A stretch of 64,000 bases of DNA from Paenibacillus luteus (GTDB taxonomy: Bacteria; Bacillota; Bacilli; Paenibacillales; Paenibacillaceae): NCBI RefSeq assembly GCF_006542765.1, contig NZ_SKCD01000013.1:62001-126000 (forward strand). The letters run 5' to 3'. Every line of letters begins with the position of its first letter. Positions within the stretch are counted from its first letter, which is position 1. Below, piece by piece: positions 15,905-23,455 of this stretch. The position numbers and the translations under genes are program-made. Under the pieces are notes generated by a model. The model saw only the letters and a list, made by a program, of their open reading frames with translations, made no database searches and had not been told where the DNA came from.

Positions 15905-16686
15905 ACCCGAATTCATCCTGCCTAGATCCAAAAGAAACGATAGAGAAAATGAAGATTTACCAGGAAACAGGCTGCAACGACACCGCTACGGTATTGTTGC
16001 AGCATTTTGAGCCAATCGTAAAAATGGCGGCTGCAAAAATGTCTCGCAGCCGTCCTGATCTTTACGAAGATTTATATCAGGTTGGCCAGCTTTCTATGCT
16101 GCGTTTGTTTAAGCAGTATGACAGCTCTAGAGAAATTCCGTTTGAGGGTTATGCCATGAAAAGCATCATTGGCCACCTGAAAAACTATTTGCGTGATAAA
16201 TCTTGGTATATCCAGGTGCCGAGACGAATCAAGGAGAAAGGTCTGCTTATCCAGCAGGCCATCGATCATTTGACTGTGGAGTTGGGCCATTCGCCCAAAA
16301 TGGAAGAGATCGCAGTCCATTTAGGCCTCTCGGTAGAGGAGACGATTGAAGTGCTGTCCTGCCGAGAATCTTATCATTATGTATCGCTGGATACGCCACT
16401 ATCAAGCGAAGGCGACAGCGCGGCTACAATAGGCGATCTTATCGGCTCCGATAAGGACGATTATTACAGCGTCGATAACCGTCTTGATCTGGAGGAAGCG
16501 CTTGATCAGCTTAAGGCGGAGGAGAAGAAAGTTCTTATACTCGCTTATCATAACGGCAAATCACAGCGCGATATTGCTGACGAGCTAGGGGTTTCGCAAA
16601 TGAGCGTTTCCCGTATCCAGAAGCGAGCGATTGAGAAGCTTAAGCTGCTTCTAACCGATCATAGTGCTGGCTTGAGTCCTTTATAA
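15901..16686 (+). CDS. sigB: RNA polymerase sigma factor SigB/SigF type
   Basis: A 261-aa sigma-70 factor of the stress/sporulation (group 3) type. Region 2 includes DLYQVGQLSMLRLFKQYDSS and PFEGYAMKSIIGHLKNYLRD. Region 3 includes PRRIKEKGLLIQQAIDHLT, and region 4 carries the helix-turn-helix RDIADELGVSQMSVSRIQKR. Its position behind rsbW and a GTTTCA-N14-GGGTAA promoter, together with RsbK/Y/M/V, identifies it as the general stress sigma factor rather than SigF or SigG, whose partners (SpoIIAA/AB) are absent. It is followed by a bidirectional terminator. Confidence 0.92.
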   Translation: MNPNSSCLDPKETIEKMKIYQETGCNDTATVLLQHFEPIVKMAAAKMSRSRPDLYEDLYQVGQLSMLRLFKQYDSSREIPFEGYAMKSIIGHLKNYLRDKSWYIQVPRRIKEKGLLIQQAIDHLTVELGHSPKMEEIAVHLGLSVEETIEVLSCRESYHYVSLDTPLSSEGDSAATIGDLIGSDKDDYYSVDNRLDLEEALDQLKAEEKKVLILAYHNGKSQRDIADELGVSQMSVSRIQKRAIEKLKLLLTDHSAGLSPL

Positions 16687-16697
16687 ATTTAAATAAT

Positions 16698-16746
16698 ACA
16701 AACAAAAAACCTTTCCATAGATTCTATGGAAAGGTTTTTTGTTTGT
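16698..16746. terminator. bidirectional terminator between sigB and the YtxH unit
   Basis: A perfect 23-bp stem (16698-16720 with 16724-16746, loop ATT). A-rich sequence lies on the left and T-rich on the right. It serves sigB on the plus strand and the 46-aa gene on the minus strand. Confidence 0.9.
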
Positions 16747-16749
16747 ATA

Positions 16750-16890
16750 TTATTGCACAGGATCAGGAATCAATCCTTTTTCGATCACTTCTGCGTTGGT
16801 ATCCATCTTCTCCATGTCCTCACCGAGCTTGATCATCTCTTGCTCGGTGGGTGCCATGGAGTTTGTTGTAATTTTAAGTTCTTCTTTCAT
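16750..16890 (-). CDS. 46-aa acidic small protein downstream of YtxH
   Basis: The minus strand encodes 46 residues beginning MKEELKITTNSMAPTEQEMI and ending EKGLIPDPVQ. GGGAGG lies 8 nt upstream of the ATG, which supports translation. It starts 4 nt after the YtxH gene ends, so it belongs to the same sigma-B-driven unit. It is hydrophilic and probably helical in the middle. I do not recognise a family. Confidence 0.7.
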   Translation of the reverse strand: MKEELKITTNSMAPTEQEMIKLGEDMEKMDTNAEVIEKGLIPDPVQ

Positions 16891-16894
16891 GGGA

Positions 16895-17251
16895 CTACCT
16901 CCCTGTGGTAGCTAGCTCTTCCTTCACATCTTCTTTAGCGGATGAAATGGAATCCATAATGTTCTGGTTGGATTGTTTGGCATGATCGACCAGATCGCCA
17001 GCTTCCTGCTTGATGTTAGTAGCCAAATCCTTCGTATTTTGTCCGACAGTAGTGGCAAATTCTTTTGTGTTTTGGCCTACAGCAGTAGCGATATCCTTCG
17101 TTTTCTCACTGATGGATCTGAACTTGCTTGAGAGGTCCTCCCGCAGGTCTGCACCTGCTTTTGGTGCGAACAGCAGAGCTGAAATGGCACCAATGGCACC
17201 TCCTACAATTGCGCCTACCAATACGCCGTTACTAGAGTTTTCTCGTGACAT
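16895..17251 (-). CDS. YtxH-family general stress protein
   Basis: A 118-aa protein. A glycine-rich transmembrane segment near the N-terminus (VLVGAIVGGAIGAISALLFA) is followed by the family signature PKAGADLREDL. A long amphipathic tail has repeated units KEFATTVGQNTKDLATN. YtxH proteins are sigma-B-dependent envelope stress proteins of unknown mechanism. A GTTTCA-N14-GTTTAT promoter (17345-17320, minus strand) lies 69 nt upstream. It is co-transcribed with the 46-aa gene downstream. Confidence 0.88.
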   Translation of the reverse strand: MSRENSSNGVLVGAIVGGAIGAISALLFAPKAGADLREDLSSKFRSISEKTKDIATAVGQNTKEFATTVGQNTKDLATNIKQEAGDLVDHAKQSNQNIMDSISSAKEDVKEELATTGR

Positions 17252-17319
17252 TTGACATCTCTCCTCATTTTATATTTGTCGATCAGGTTGATCAACTGTT
17301 TTGAATTTCTTAGTTATAT

Positions 17320-17345
17320 ATAAACGGTTGAGGGATTTTTGAAAC
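17320..17345 (-). promoter_or_regulatory. sigma-B-type promoter of the YtxH unit
   Basis: Minus strand GTTTCA (17345-17340), 14 nt, GTTTAT (17325-17320). Confidence 0.65.
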
Positions 17346-17363
17346 AAATGAATAAGGAAACTA

Positions 17364-17392
17364 TTGACATTTGAAAAAAGCGATGCTACGAT
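17364..17392 (+). promoter_or_regulatory. sigma-A promoter
   Basis: TTGACA (17364-17369), 17 nt, TACGAT (17387-17392). The nearest supported gene starts at 17668, which would give a long (~270 nt) untranslated leader. The leader holds no other feature I can name. Confidence 0.6.
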
Positions 17393-17667
17393 TTGTTTCA
17401 ATTTCCTAGTTGTTGGCTGGGTTTAATTTTATTTGTAGCCACGTTGTTAATAGGAAATGCGGAAAATGTATTTAAAATGCTGAAAGGTGGGTTATTACAA
17501 ATATTACTGCCGGAATTAGTTTTGAATATGTGACAATTTACTAAAACATTATACTCAGGAATCGGAAATGGTAAATTATTAAGTTAATTATTCCGATAAT
17601 AAAATTGCCTACATATTTTACCTGCGCAGAAGACTACGAGAAAATAGAGAGATAAAGGAGAAAAATC

Positions 17668-18246
17668 ATGTTTAAACGTGTGGAAAACGAACTGGAGTTA
17701 GCCATGTTTAACGGCATTTGGACGACAGTCTGGATGGAGAAGGGGTTTGAACTTGAATTTTCTGATCATGCTCTTGAGCGATTCGTCGTTGTGACACCGG
17801 AAGGGCATTATGTGGGAACTTCTGAAATAAAAGCCTATAGCGAAAGCAGCTCAATCAACGCTGCGGGGCCGTTTCAGACTTATTCAAAAATTGTAGAAGC
17901 TGCGGGGGCAGTTGCGGAAATCGATAAGATTGCTTTGCTTAAGCCCTACCGGGGGAAGTATATTTCGGATGTGCTGTCTTCTGCTGTATATATTGCAGAA
18001 AAGCTGAAGTTGAAATATTTTGTCTCGCTGCTCGAGCCCGTCTTTCTGAGAGCGCTTCGTATAACCTATCGGGTACCATTAGAGAAAGTTGGAGAGAGGG
18101 TGTTTTACAAAGGGGATGATGTGGTCCCTGTCTTGTTCGATATGGAGCATATGTACCGCAACAAGTCACGTTACGATTGGCTCGTCTATCCGAAGGAAGC
18201 AGCGCTTGTTACACATGGAGCGAGGGGAGATGGGCTAATCGGTTAA
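17668..18246 (+). CDS. GNAT-like protein resembling LuxI-type N-acyltransferases
   Basis: A 192-aa soluble protein. The central part, VAEIDKIALLKPYRGKYISD followed by LSSAVYIAEKLKLKYFVSLL and FLRALRITYRVPLEKVGERV, follows the beta4-alpha3-beta5 pattern of the GNAT/autoinducer-synthase fold. That pattern is a conserved R.G.....L, a helix, an edge strand, then a late P in VPVLFDMEHM. It could be a plain acetyltransferase or an N-acyl amino-acid synthase-like enzyme; the sequence alone does not decide. GGAG lies 9 nt upstream. A chemoreceptor gene follows 41 nt later. Confidence 0.55.
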   Translation: MFKRVENELELAMFNGIWTTVWMEKGFELEFSDHALERFVVVTPEGHYVGTSEIKAYSESSSINAAGPFQTYSKIVEAAGAVAEIDKIALLKPYRGKYISDVLSSAVYIAEKLKLKYFVSLLEPVFLRALRITYRVPLEKVGERVFYKGDDVVPVLFDMEHMYRNKSRYDWLVYPKEAALVTHGARGDGLIG

Positions 18247-18287
18247 GCTTTATAACTTATTAGTTCTATAGAAAAGGCGGAAATGTC

Positions 18288-19769
18288 GTGAAAAAAGAAT
18301 TAACAGAATTGGACAAGCGTAATCGATTGTTAATTAAAATCCTGTGGAGCCTTTTGGGTTTGGGGATTTTAACAGATCTGGCTATCGGACTCGGCGCAAA
18401 CATCATTATTTTGCTTGCGGGAGTCGGTACATTTTTATGCGGAGCAGCAACTTTCATGACATACCGAGGCATACTTACGAATTACATTAAGTACTTTGTA
18501 CCTTTTATATTGACGATCATCGTTACTCTATTAATTGTATCGGATCCCAATCCGATCGTGAGCACTTATTTTCTGGTTTATGTCAATCTTGCTATTATAA
18601 CGTTGTACGCGGATTATCGCCCCATTGTTTTAACAGGAGTTTTGGGAGCGGCACTAAGCACCTATCTATTCCTTGATCCTGTACTACAGCCTAAACTTTT
18701 TCCGAATGAAACGCTTGTTTATTTGTTCTTGTATCTAACGTTTGCAACCGTTGCGCTTGCCTTCTCAGCGAGCTTTAGCGGCAAGCTCCAGCGCCAAGTA
18801 ACAGATAAACAGCGCGAGGCGCTAGCTTCAAAGGATATGGCCGAGTCGCTACTGGCGAAGCTGAAATCCTCGATCATTGTCTTGACCGAGTTCAGCAACA
18901 GCCAGCAGACAACGGTTCGCTCTACGGGCGAAATATCCAAAGAGGTAACGGCTACCTTCTCCGAAATGTCAGCTGCGATTGAGAAGCAGACGGGCAACAT
19001 TCTAACGATAAGCGAATCCACGCAGATCATTGACAGTTCGGTTAAGCAATTGCTCGAAGGAACGGGGCTACTGCAGCAATATTCGGATGAGAATGCCGAT
19101 CTGACGCTGCAAAACCGCGGGCAGATGGCAGCGTTGTCAGCTGAGGTGGAAAGCGTTCGGTCGATAATTGATCACACGGTTAACATGATGGCGCAGCTAA
19201 ATGAGCAGAATGATCGTGTCAGCTCAATCGTGAGCACGATTAGCGATATCGCCGAGCAAACGAATCTGCTTGCGCTTAATGCTGCGATTGAAGCGGCGCG
19301 TGCAGGAGAGCATGGACGAGGCTTTGCGGTCGTATCCGGCGAAGTTCGAAAGCTTGCGGACAATTCGAGAACAGCGACGAATGAGATTGCGGAAATTTTG
19401 ACTGGCATCCGTTCGCAAATCATTGCTGTTCATGAGCAGGTGGAGAATGGTCAAGCAGCGGTAACGACGAGCAGGGATGTTGCTCTTCAAGCACAGCAGC
19501 TAATTGAACGCATTAACGAAAACACGAAGCTGGTGAAGCAGCATTCGGATACGGTAGGCAGCTCCGCGAATGAGCTGCATGAGCGTTATGCGAACATGGC
19601 GGATGAAATGGTCAATATCGCTGCAACAACAGAAGAGAATATGGCTTCGGTGGAAGAAGTGCATGCGAGTATGGAAACGCAGGATATCAAAATTCACACG
19701 ATGGTCGAAGAGTATGCCCAGCTGGATCAATTGCTGTCCGAGCTGAAGGAAATGACTGCGAAGTCGTGA
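18288..19769 (+). CDS. methyl-accepting chemotaxis protein with a multi-helix membrane sensor
   Basis: A 493-aa chemoreceptor. The first ~175 residues hold five or six hydrophobic helices with hardly any extracytoplasmic domain, so it probably senses within or near the membrane. A cytoplasmic signalling region follows. Its hairpin tip is intact: [20 protein letters not shown] then [18 protein letters not shown]. It lacks an obvious HAMP domain. GTG at 18288 is preceded by AAGGCGGAA. It follows the GNAT-like gene closely and may be co-transcribed. Confidence 0.92.
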   Translation: MKKELTELDKRNRLLIKILWSLLGLGILTDLAIGLGANIIILLAGVGTFLCGAATFMTYRGILTNYIKYFVPFILTIIVTLLIVSDPNPIVSTYFLVYVNLAIITLYADYRPIVLTGVLGAALSTYLFLDPVLQPKLFPNETLVYLFLYLTFATVALAFSASFSGKLQRQVTDKQREALASKDMAESLLAKLKSSIIVLTEFSNSQQTTVRSTGEISKEVTATFSEMSAAIEKQTGNILTISESTQIIDSSVKQLLEGTGLLQQYSDENADLTLQNRGQMAALSAEVESVRSIIDHTVNMMAQLNEQNDRVSSIVSTISDIAEQTNLLALNAAIEAARAGEHGRGFAVVSGEVRKLADNSRTATNEIAEILTGIRSQIIAVHEQVENGQAAVTTSRDVALQAQQLIERINENTKLVKQHSDTVGSSANELHERYANMADEMVNIAATTEENMASVEEVHASMETQDIKIHTMVEEYAQLDQLLSELKEMTAKS

Positions 19770-19864
19770 GTGATCCAAGCATAGCTTTACACAAAGCGAA
19801 ACTACCAGATTAATCCTAAATATGGTAACCTACAAGAGGCTTGAATGATCTTGGAGGTGTGTGG

Positions 19865-20305
19865 TTGTTGGTTTGGATTTGGTTGCTTGGAATCATTGGT
19901 TTGTTTGTTAGCTTGTATTTGTTGTATCGAAAGCGTCAGGAAGAAGAAACCGGCTTATATTATAAGCTGCTGGGTTTCTCTTTTCTTGGCGCTTTTTATT
20001 TATCTTTAAATGGCTGGAAACTACCGCTAGGCTTTGTTCTGTGTCTGTTCCTGGTTGCTCGGACTAAATTCCCTTATTACGCGTTTTCGGCCAAAGGAGA
20101 CGGATTCACAACCTATGCGATCAAGGACTCCGAGAAATATGCAATGGAGGAAAACCGAGTTGTTGCGATAACCAGTGAGCAACTGCCGATTACAGGCTTT
20201 TGGTTAAGAGTAAATGGTTTGAATGACAATGGGGCGATGGATCCTAACGGGCAAGCCGATTTCTTCTTTGATTACCGTTTTGATCCAGAAATTGAGCCGC
20301 AATAA
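19865..20305 (+). CDS. small membrane protein of unknown function
   Basis: About 146 aa, with an N-terminal helix (LVWIWLLGIIGLFVSLYLLY), a short charged loop, and a second hydrophobic region (GFSFLGAFYLSL to LPLGFVLCLFLVA). A soluble C-terminal part holds AFSAKGDGFTTYAIKDSEKY and ends DYRFDPEIEPQ. TTG at 19865 is favoured because GGAGGT (19853-19858) lies 6 nt upstream; a longer TTG start at 19841 would place that site inside the coding region. No family is recognised. Confidence 0.65.
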   Translation: MLVWIWLLGIIGLFVSLYLLYRKRQEEETGLYYKLLGFSFLGAFYLSLNGWKLPLGFVLCLFLVARTKFPYYAFSAKGDGFTTYAIKDSEKYAMEENRVVAITSEQLPITGFWLRVNGLNDNGAMDPNGQADFFFDYRFDPEIEPQ

Positions 20306-20446
20306 GTATTGACGAATGGAAAACAACATGTTAAATTTAATTTATCCTATTGAATTAGTCGGAAATAAAGAAGTGAAAATTGCATACAAAATAATGGCAT
20401 AACTACCGCTGTATTTTATTGCAATTCGCGCTCACTGGAAAACTGG

Positions 20447-20505
20447 AGGCGCATGCCAACCGAATGCCGAATCGGTTGGCGTGCGCCTTCTTTTATGTTT
20501 TTTTG
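20447..20505 (+). terminator. intrinsic terminator
   Basis: AGGCGCATGCCAACCGA (20447-20463) pairs with TCGGTTGGCGTGCGCCT (20472-20488), one G-U pair, followed by T-rich sequence. It lies 140 nt past the membrane protein gene and just before the yezD-like gene. The stretch 20306-20446 in front of it holds nothing recognisable. Confidence 0.85.
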
Positions 20506-20557
20506 ATAGAAAGGTCTGACTGGTTTCACACACATAACTCTTGAGAGGATGTTGACT

Positions 20558-20740
20558 ATGTCCCGAACTGTTGAGGTTGCTGACGAATGGCTGCAACGTA
20601 TTAAAGAGCAATTGGTAGGCGTGCAATATGGCATCGTTCAAATTACGATTCATAATGGCCAAATCGTACAAATTGACCGTACAGAACGCAGTCGCTATGA
20701 TACCGAGAAATCATCTTCTGCGGTTAAGAAGCAAAGGTAA
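20558..20740 (+). CDS. YezD family (DUF2292) small protein
   Basis: A 60-aa protein whose core LVGVQYGIVQITIHNGQIVQ followed by IDRTERSRY matches the YezD/DUF2292 pattern (G..fG.i.i.i..G.ivqi...ek.r). Members are often found beside sulfate or sulfonate assimilation genes. The function is unknown. ATG at 20558 has GAGAGG 9 nt upstream; ATG at 20549 would overlap that site. The stop overlaps the next start (TAATG). Confidence 0.8.
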   Translation: MSRTVEVADEWLQRIKEQLVGVQYGIVQITIHNGQIVQIDRTERSRYDTEKSSSAVKKQR

Positions 20741-21060
20741 TGAGCAAGCGGATGAAGAGTGATCAGAATGCTAGTGTTTATGAGTGGCCCGATCTGGCCT
20801 TCCATCATTATTGTCTGCAAACCTATCGGTTGAACCGCGGCAGCTATAATACGATTGATCAATGGTTATTCGATAACGGATATCCCGAAATCAGGCGCAG
20901 AAGGAAGCTGATTATTCAGTTTTTGGAGCTCATGCAGCAATCGCAGACCGCAGAGGAACGCAAATTTTTGTCATTTGGAAAAGGTAAGCTTATCGTCGAG
21001 CTAAGCCAATTTGCGGCAAGCCAAGCTGGGCCAGAGAGAAGTATTCTTGCCGCTTATTGA
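20740..21060 (+). CDS. 106-aa protein of unknown function
   Basis: Hydrophilic, basic and probably helical. Recognisable stretches include YEWPDLAFHHYCLQTYRLNR and PEIRRRRKLIIQFLELMQQS. It is translationally coupled to the yezD-like gene (one-base overlap), so it is very likely expressed and may work with it. I do not recognise a family. The segment YPEIRRRRKLIIQFLE could be a small DNA- or RNA-binding helix pair, but that is only an impression. Confidence 0.65.
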   Translation: MSKRMKSDQNASVYEWPDLAFHHYCLQTYRLNRGSYNTIDQWLFDNGYPEIRRRRKLIIQFLELMQQSQTAEERKFLSFGKGKLIVELSQFAASQAGPERSILAAY

Positions 21061-21087
21061 GAGGTTGTCCCTTCATGAAACTAGCGA

Positions 21088-21201
21088 TTGACATCGGTCA
21101 GCAGCAGACGTATGATTTAAAACATATTATTTCGATGTGAATAATGGATTTATCGACCGGATAACCGGAGACTTGTTTCGATACAATGTCTCCGGTTTTT
21201 T
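21088..21201 (+). promoter_or_regulatory. promoter plus ACCGG attenuator leader, site A
   Basis: Sigma-A promoter TTGACA (21088-21093), 17 nt, TATGAT (21111-21116). The motif TATCGACCGGATAACCGG (from 21151, running to GAGAC at 21172) follows. Its 3' part AACCGGAGAC (21163-21172) pairs with GTCTCCGGTT (21188-21197) and is followed by T6, an intrinsic terminator 36 nt before the aldo/keto reductase gene. The same arrangement recurs at 34486, 44267 and 46430. Confidence 0.75.
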
Positions 21202-21237
21202 GTATTTTAATATGAACCCTACAGGAGGAATGAAATC

Positions 21238-22206
21238 ATGAAATACCGCAAATTAGGAAGGACAGGGCTGAAGGTATCGGAGGTAAGCCTTGGAACGATG
21301 GCCTTTGGAAGATGGATCGATGAGCAGGCTTCGTCTACGATTTTGGATTTGGCGCTGGATCAGGGCATTAATCTCGTCGATACGGCAAACGTATATGGCG
21401 AAGGCGAATCCGAGCGAATTCTTGGCAACCTGCTAAAGGAAAGAAGGCAGGATATTGTATTGGCGACGAAAGTGCATGGCAGAGTCGGCATCGGCGTAAA
21501 TGACGCTGGACAAAGTCGCTACCATATTTACAAAGCGGTAGAGGACAGCTTGAAGCGGTTGAAGACGGATTATTTGGACCTTTATCAGGTACATCGCTTC
21601 GATCCGGAGACACCGCTTGAGGAAACGCTTCGCGCACTCGATGATCTTGTACGCCAAGGCAAAGTAAGATACATAGGCGCTTCCAACTTTGCCGCATGGC
21701 AGCTTGCGAAAGCGCATGGAATAAGCGCTTTGCACAGCCTGCACCGCTTCGAGAGCCTGCAGCCGGAATACAGCCTGATCTCACGCGAGATTGAGAAGGA
21801 AATTATACCATTTGTCCAGTCGGAGGAGGTTGGCGTCATCGTCTACAGTCCGCTCGGCAGAGGCGTGCTCTCAGGCAAGTACCGAGCAGGCGAAGCGCCG
21901 CCGGAAGGCTCCCGTCTGGCATCAGGCGAGCCGAGGCTGGAGGAGCTGCTGAAGAAAAATGCGATTAACGTGGCAGAGGCTATTCAGCCGCTGGCTGTAG
22001 AACGGGGCTTGACCCAGGCGCAGTACGCCTTGTCATGGGTGCTTAGCCGTCCTGGCATTACATCGGCTATTTTAGGGGCATCGAAGCCGGAGCATATTAC
22101 GGAAGCGGCCAAAAGCTGGCACGAGCGCTTAAGCCCGGAAGAGCTGGCTAAGGCTGACGAGGCGCTCTCCCAACTGCATCAGGCGAAGGAATCGGTGCTC
22201 AGCTAA
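21238..22206 (+). CDS. aldo/keto reductase
   Basis: A 322-aa NADPH-dependent AKR with the full catalytic tetrad: Asp48 and Tyr53 in VDTANVYGEGESE, Lys78 in LATKVHG and His119 in YQVHRFD. The C-terminal cofactor part contains SAILGASKPEHI. It belongs to the group reducing aldehydes or ketones with broad specificity (potassium-channel beta-subunit-like). It stands behind the ACCGG attenuator leader that also precedes two LLM monooxygenases and a nitroreductase, which suggests a role in the same sulfur/flavin response. AGGAGG lies 7 nt upstream of the ATG. Confidence 0.92.
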   Translation: MKYRKLGRTGLKVSEVSLGTMAFGRWIDEQASSTILDLALDQGINLVDTANVYGEGESERILGNLLKERRQDIVLATKVHGRVGIGVNDAGQSRYHIYKAVEDSLKRLKTDYLDLYQVHRFDPETPLEETLRALDDLVRQGKVRYIGASNFAAWQLAKAHGISALHSLHRFESLQPEYSLISREIEKEIIPFVQSEEVGVIVYSPLGRGVLSGKYRAGEAPPEGSRLASGEPRLEELLKKNAINVAEAIQPLAVERGLTQAQYALSWVLSRPGITSAILGASKPEHITEAAKSWHERLSPEELAKADEALSQLHQAKESVLS

Positions 22207-22239
22207 TTTTACAATTTCATACATTCTACCGTTTCAATG

Positions 22240-22278
22240 GAGGATATCAGAGCATGACATGATATCCTCGTTTTTTTT
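22240..22278 (+). terminator. intrinsic terminator after the aldo/keto reductase
   Basis: GAGGATATCA (22240-22249) pairs with TGATATCCTC (22260-22269), followed by G and T8. Confidence 0.85.
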
Positions 22279-22309
22279 ATGGACTAAAGTTTGGATAGGA
22301 GGCTGTATT

Positions 22310-23419
22310 GTGGCGGGAGTGACCATTAAACATCTCTATAAGCGTTATGGCAAAGACAAGCACGCGGTCGTACAGGATTTCCAGCTAGAGATTCAGGATA
22401 AGGAATTTATCGTTTTTGTTGGACCTTCCGGCTGCGGCAAATCGACGACGCTTCGAATGATCGCTGGCCTTGAGGATATATCCGAGGGTGAAATCTATAT
22501 CGGGGACCAACTCGTCAACAAGCTCCCGCCCAAGGATAGGGACATTTCAATGGTATTCCAGAACTATGCCCTATACCCAAATCTGAGCGTTTACGAAAAT
22601 ATTGCGTTCGGACTGCGGATGCGCAAGCTGCCCAAGCATGAGATTGATTTGGCGGTGAAGAACGCCAGCCGGATATTGGAAATCGAGCCTTACCTGAACC
22701 GCAAGCCGAAGGAGCTGTCCGGCGGACAGCGCCAGCGGGTAGCGCTCGGCAGGGCTATCGTGCGTGATCCGAAGCTGTTCCTCATGGATGAGCCGCTTTC
22801 CAATTTGGATGCGAAGCTGCGGGTGACGATGCGGATGGAAATTACCAAGCTGCACAAGAAGCTGGGCACGACCTTTATTTTCGTTACGCATGACCAGGTG
22901 GAAGCGATGACGATGGCGGATCGTATTGTCGTCATGAAAGGTGGCGTCATCCAGCAATGCGACACGCCGGAGCTTATTTATTCCAAGCCGGCTAATACGT
23001 TTGTCGCCAGTTTTATCGGCTCGCCGCAGATCAATTTCATTCAAGGGCGCGTGCAGGAGAACCCGCAAGGAAAGCTGGAATTCCATACGAACCGTTTTGT
23101 GTTGAAAATTAATGAAGCAACCGAGGATATTTTGCGCACGAATAACCAAGTAAACAAATCGGTGATATTAGGTATAAGGCCGGAAAATGTAAAGCTGGAA
23201 GGGCTATTTTCCGAGACGATCATTACAGGAACCTATATCGATAATGAACTGATGGGAGCGGACCGCTTTCTCTATCTGGATATCGGACAGGAAAAGCCGC
23301 TTATAGCCCGTGTGGACCCGGACAACCGCTTCTCTGATAACGAGAAGGTCAAGGTTGAGCTGGATGTATCGAAGGCCCATTTTTTCCATAAGGATACCGG
23401 GGTCAGGTTTGCGGAATGA
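22310..23419 (+). CDS. UgpC/MsmX-type sugar ABC transporter ATPase
   Basis: A 369-aa ATPase. Walker A is GPSGCGKSTT, the Q-loop MVFQNYALYPN, the signature LSGGQRQRVALGRAIVRDPK and Walker B LFLMDEPLSNLDAKLR. The H-loop is VTHDQ, and a C-terminal regulatory OB-like domain follows from about residue 240. This is the MalK/UgpC/MsmX class that powers CUT1 sugar importers. GTG at 22310 is chosen: AGGAGG lies 7 nt upstream and the resulting length is normal. It heads the operon that encodes two permease pairs, so one ATPase may serve both. No clear promoter was found between it and the upstream terminator. Confidence 0.92.
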   Translation: MAGVTIKHLYKRYGKDKHAVVQDFQLEIQDKEFIVFVGPSGCGKSTTLRMIAGLEDISEGEIYIGDQLVNKLPPKDRDISMVFQNYALYPNLSVYENIAFGLRMRKLPKHEIDLAVKNASRILEIEPYLNRKPKELSGGQRQRVALGRAIVRDPKLFLMDEPLSNLDAKLRVTMRMEITKLHKKLGTTFIFVTHDQVEAMTMADRIVVMKGGVIQQCDTPELIYSKPANTFVASFIGSPQINFIQGRVQENPQGKLEFHTNRFVLKINEATEDILRTNNQVNKSVILGIRPENVKLEGLFSETIITGTYIDNELMGADRFLYLDIGQEKPLIARVDPDNRFSDNEKVKVELDVSKAHFFHKDTGVRFAE

Positions 23420-23455
23420 GTTAACAGGTTCGAAGGAGGGAGGCCGCTGCTCGTT

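Noticed and set aside
17387..17533. Hydrophobic reading frame (…LGLILFVATLLIGNAENVFK…) in the leader before 17668
   Set aside because: No start codon with a ribosome site, it overlaps the promoter, and it is short; probably chance.
21075..21140. 21-aa ORF as a possible leader peptide before the aldo/keto reductase
   Set aside because: It overlaps the -35 and -10 boxes of the promoter, so it would not be transcribed whole, and no similar peptide exists at the other three leader sites.
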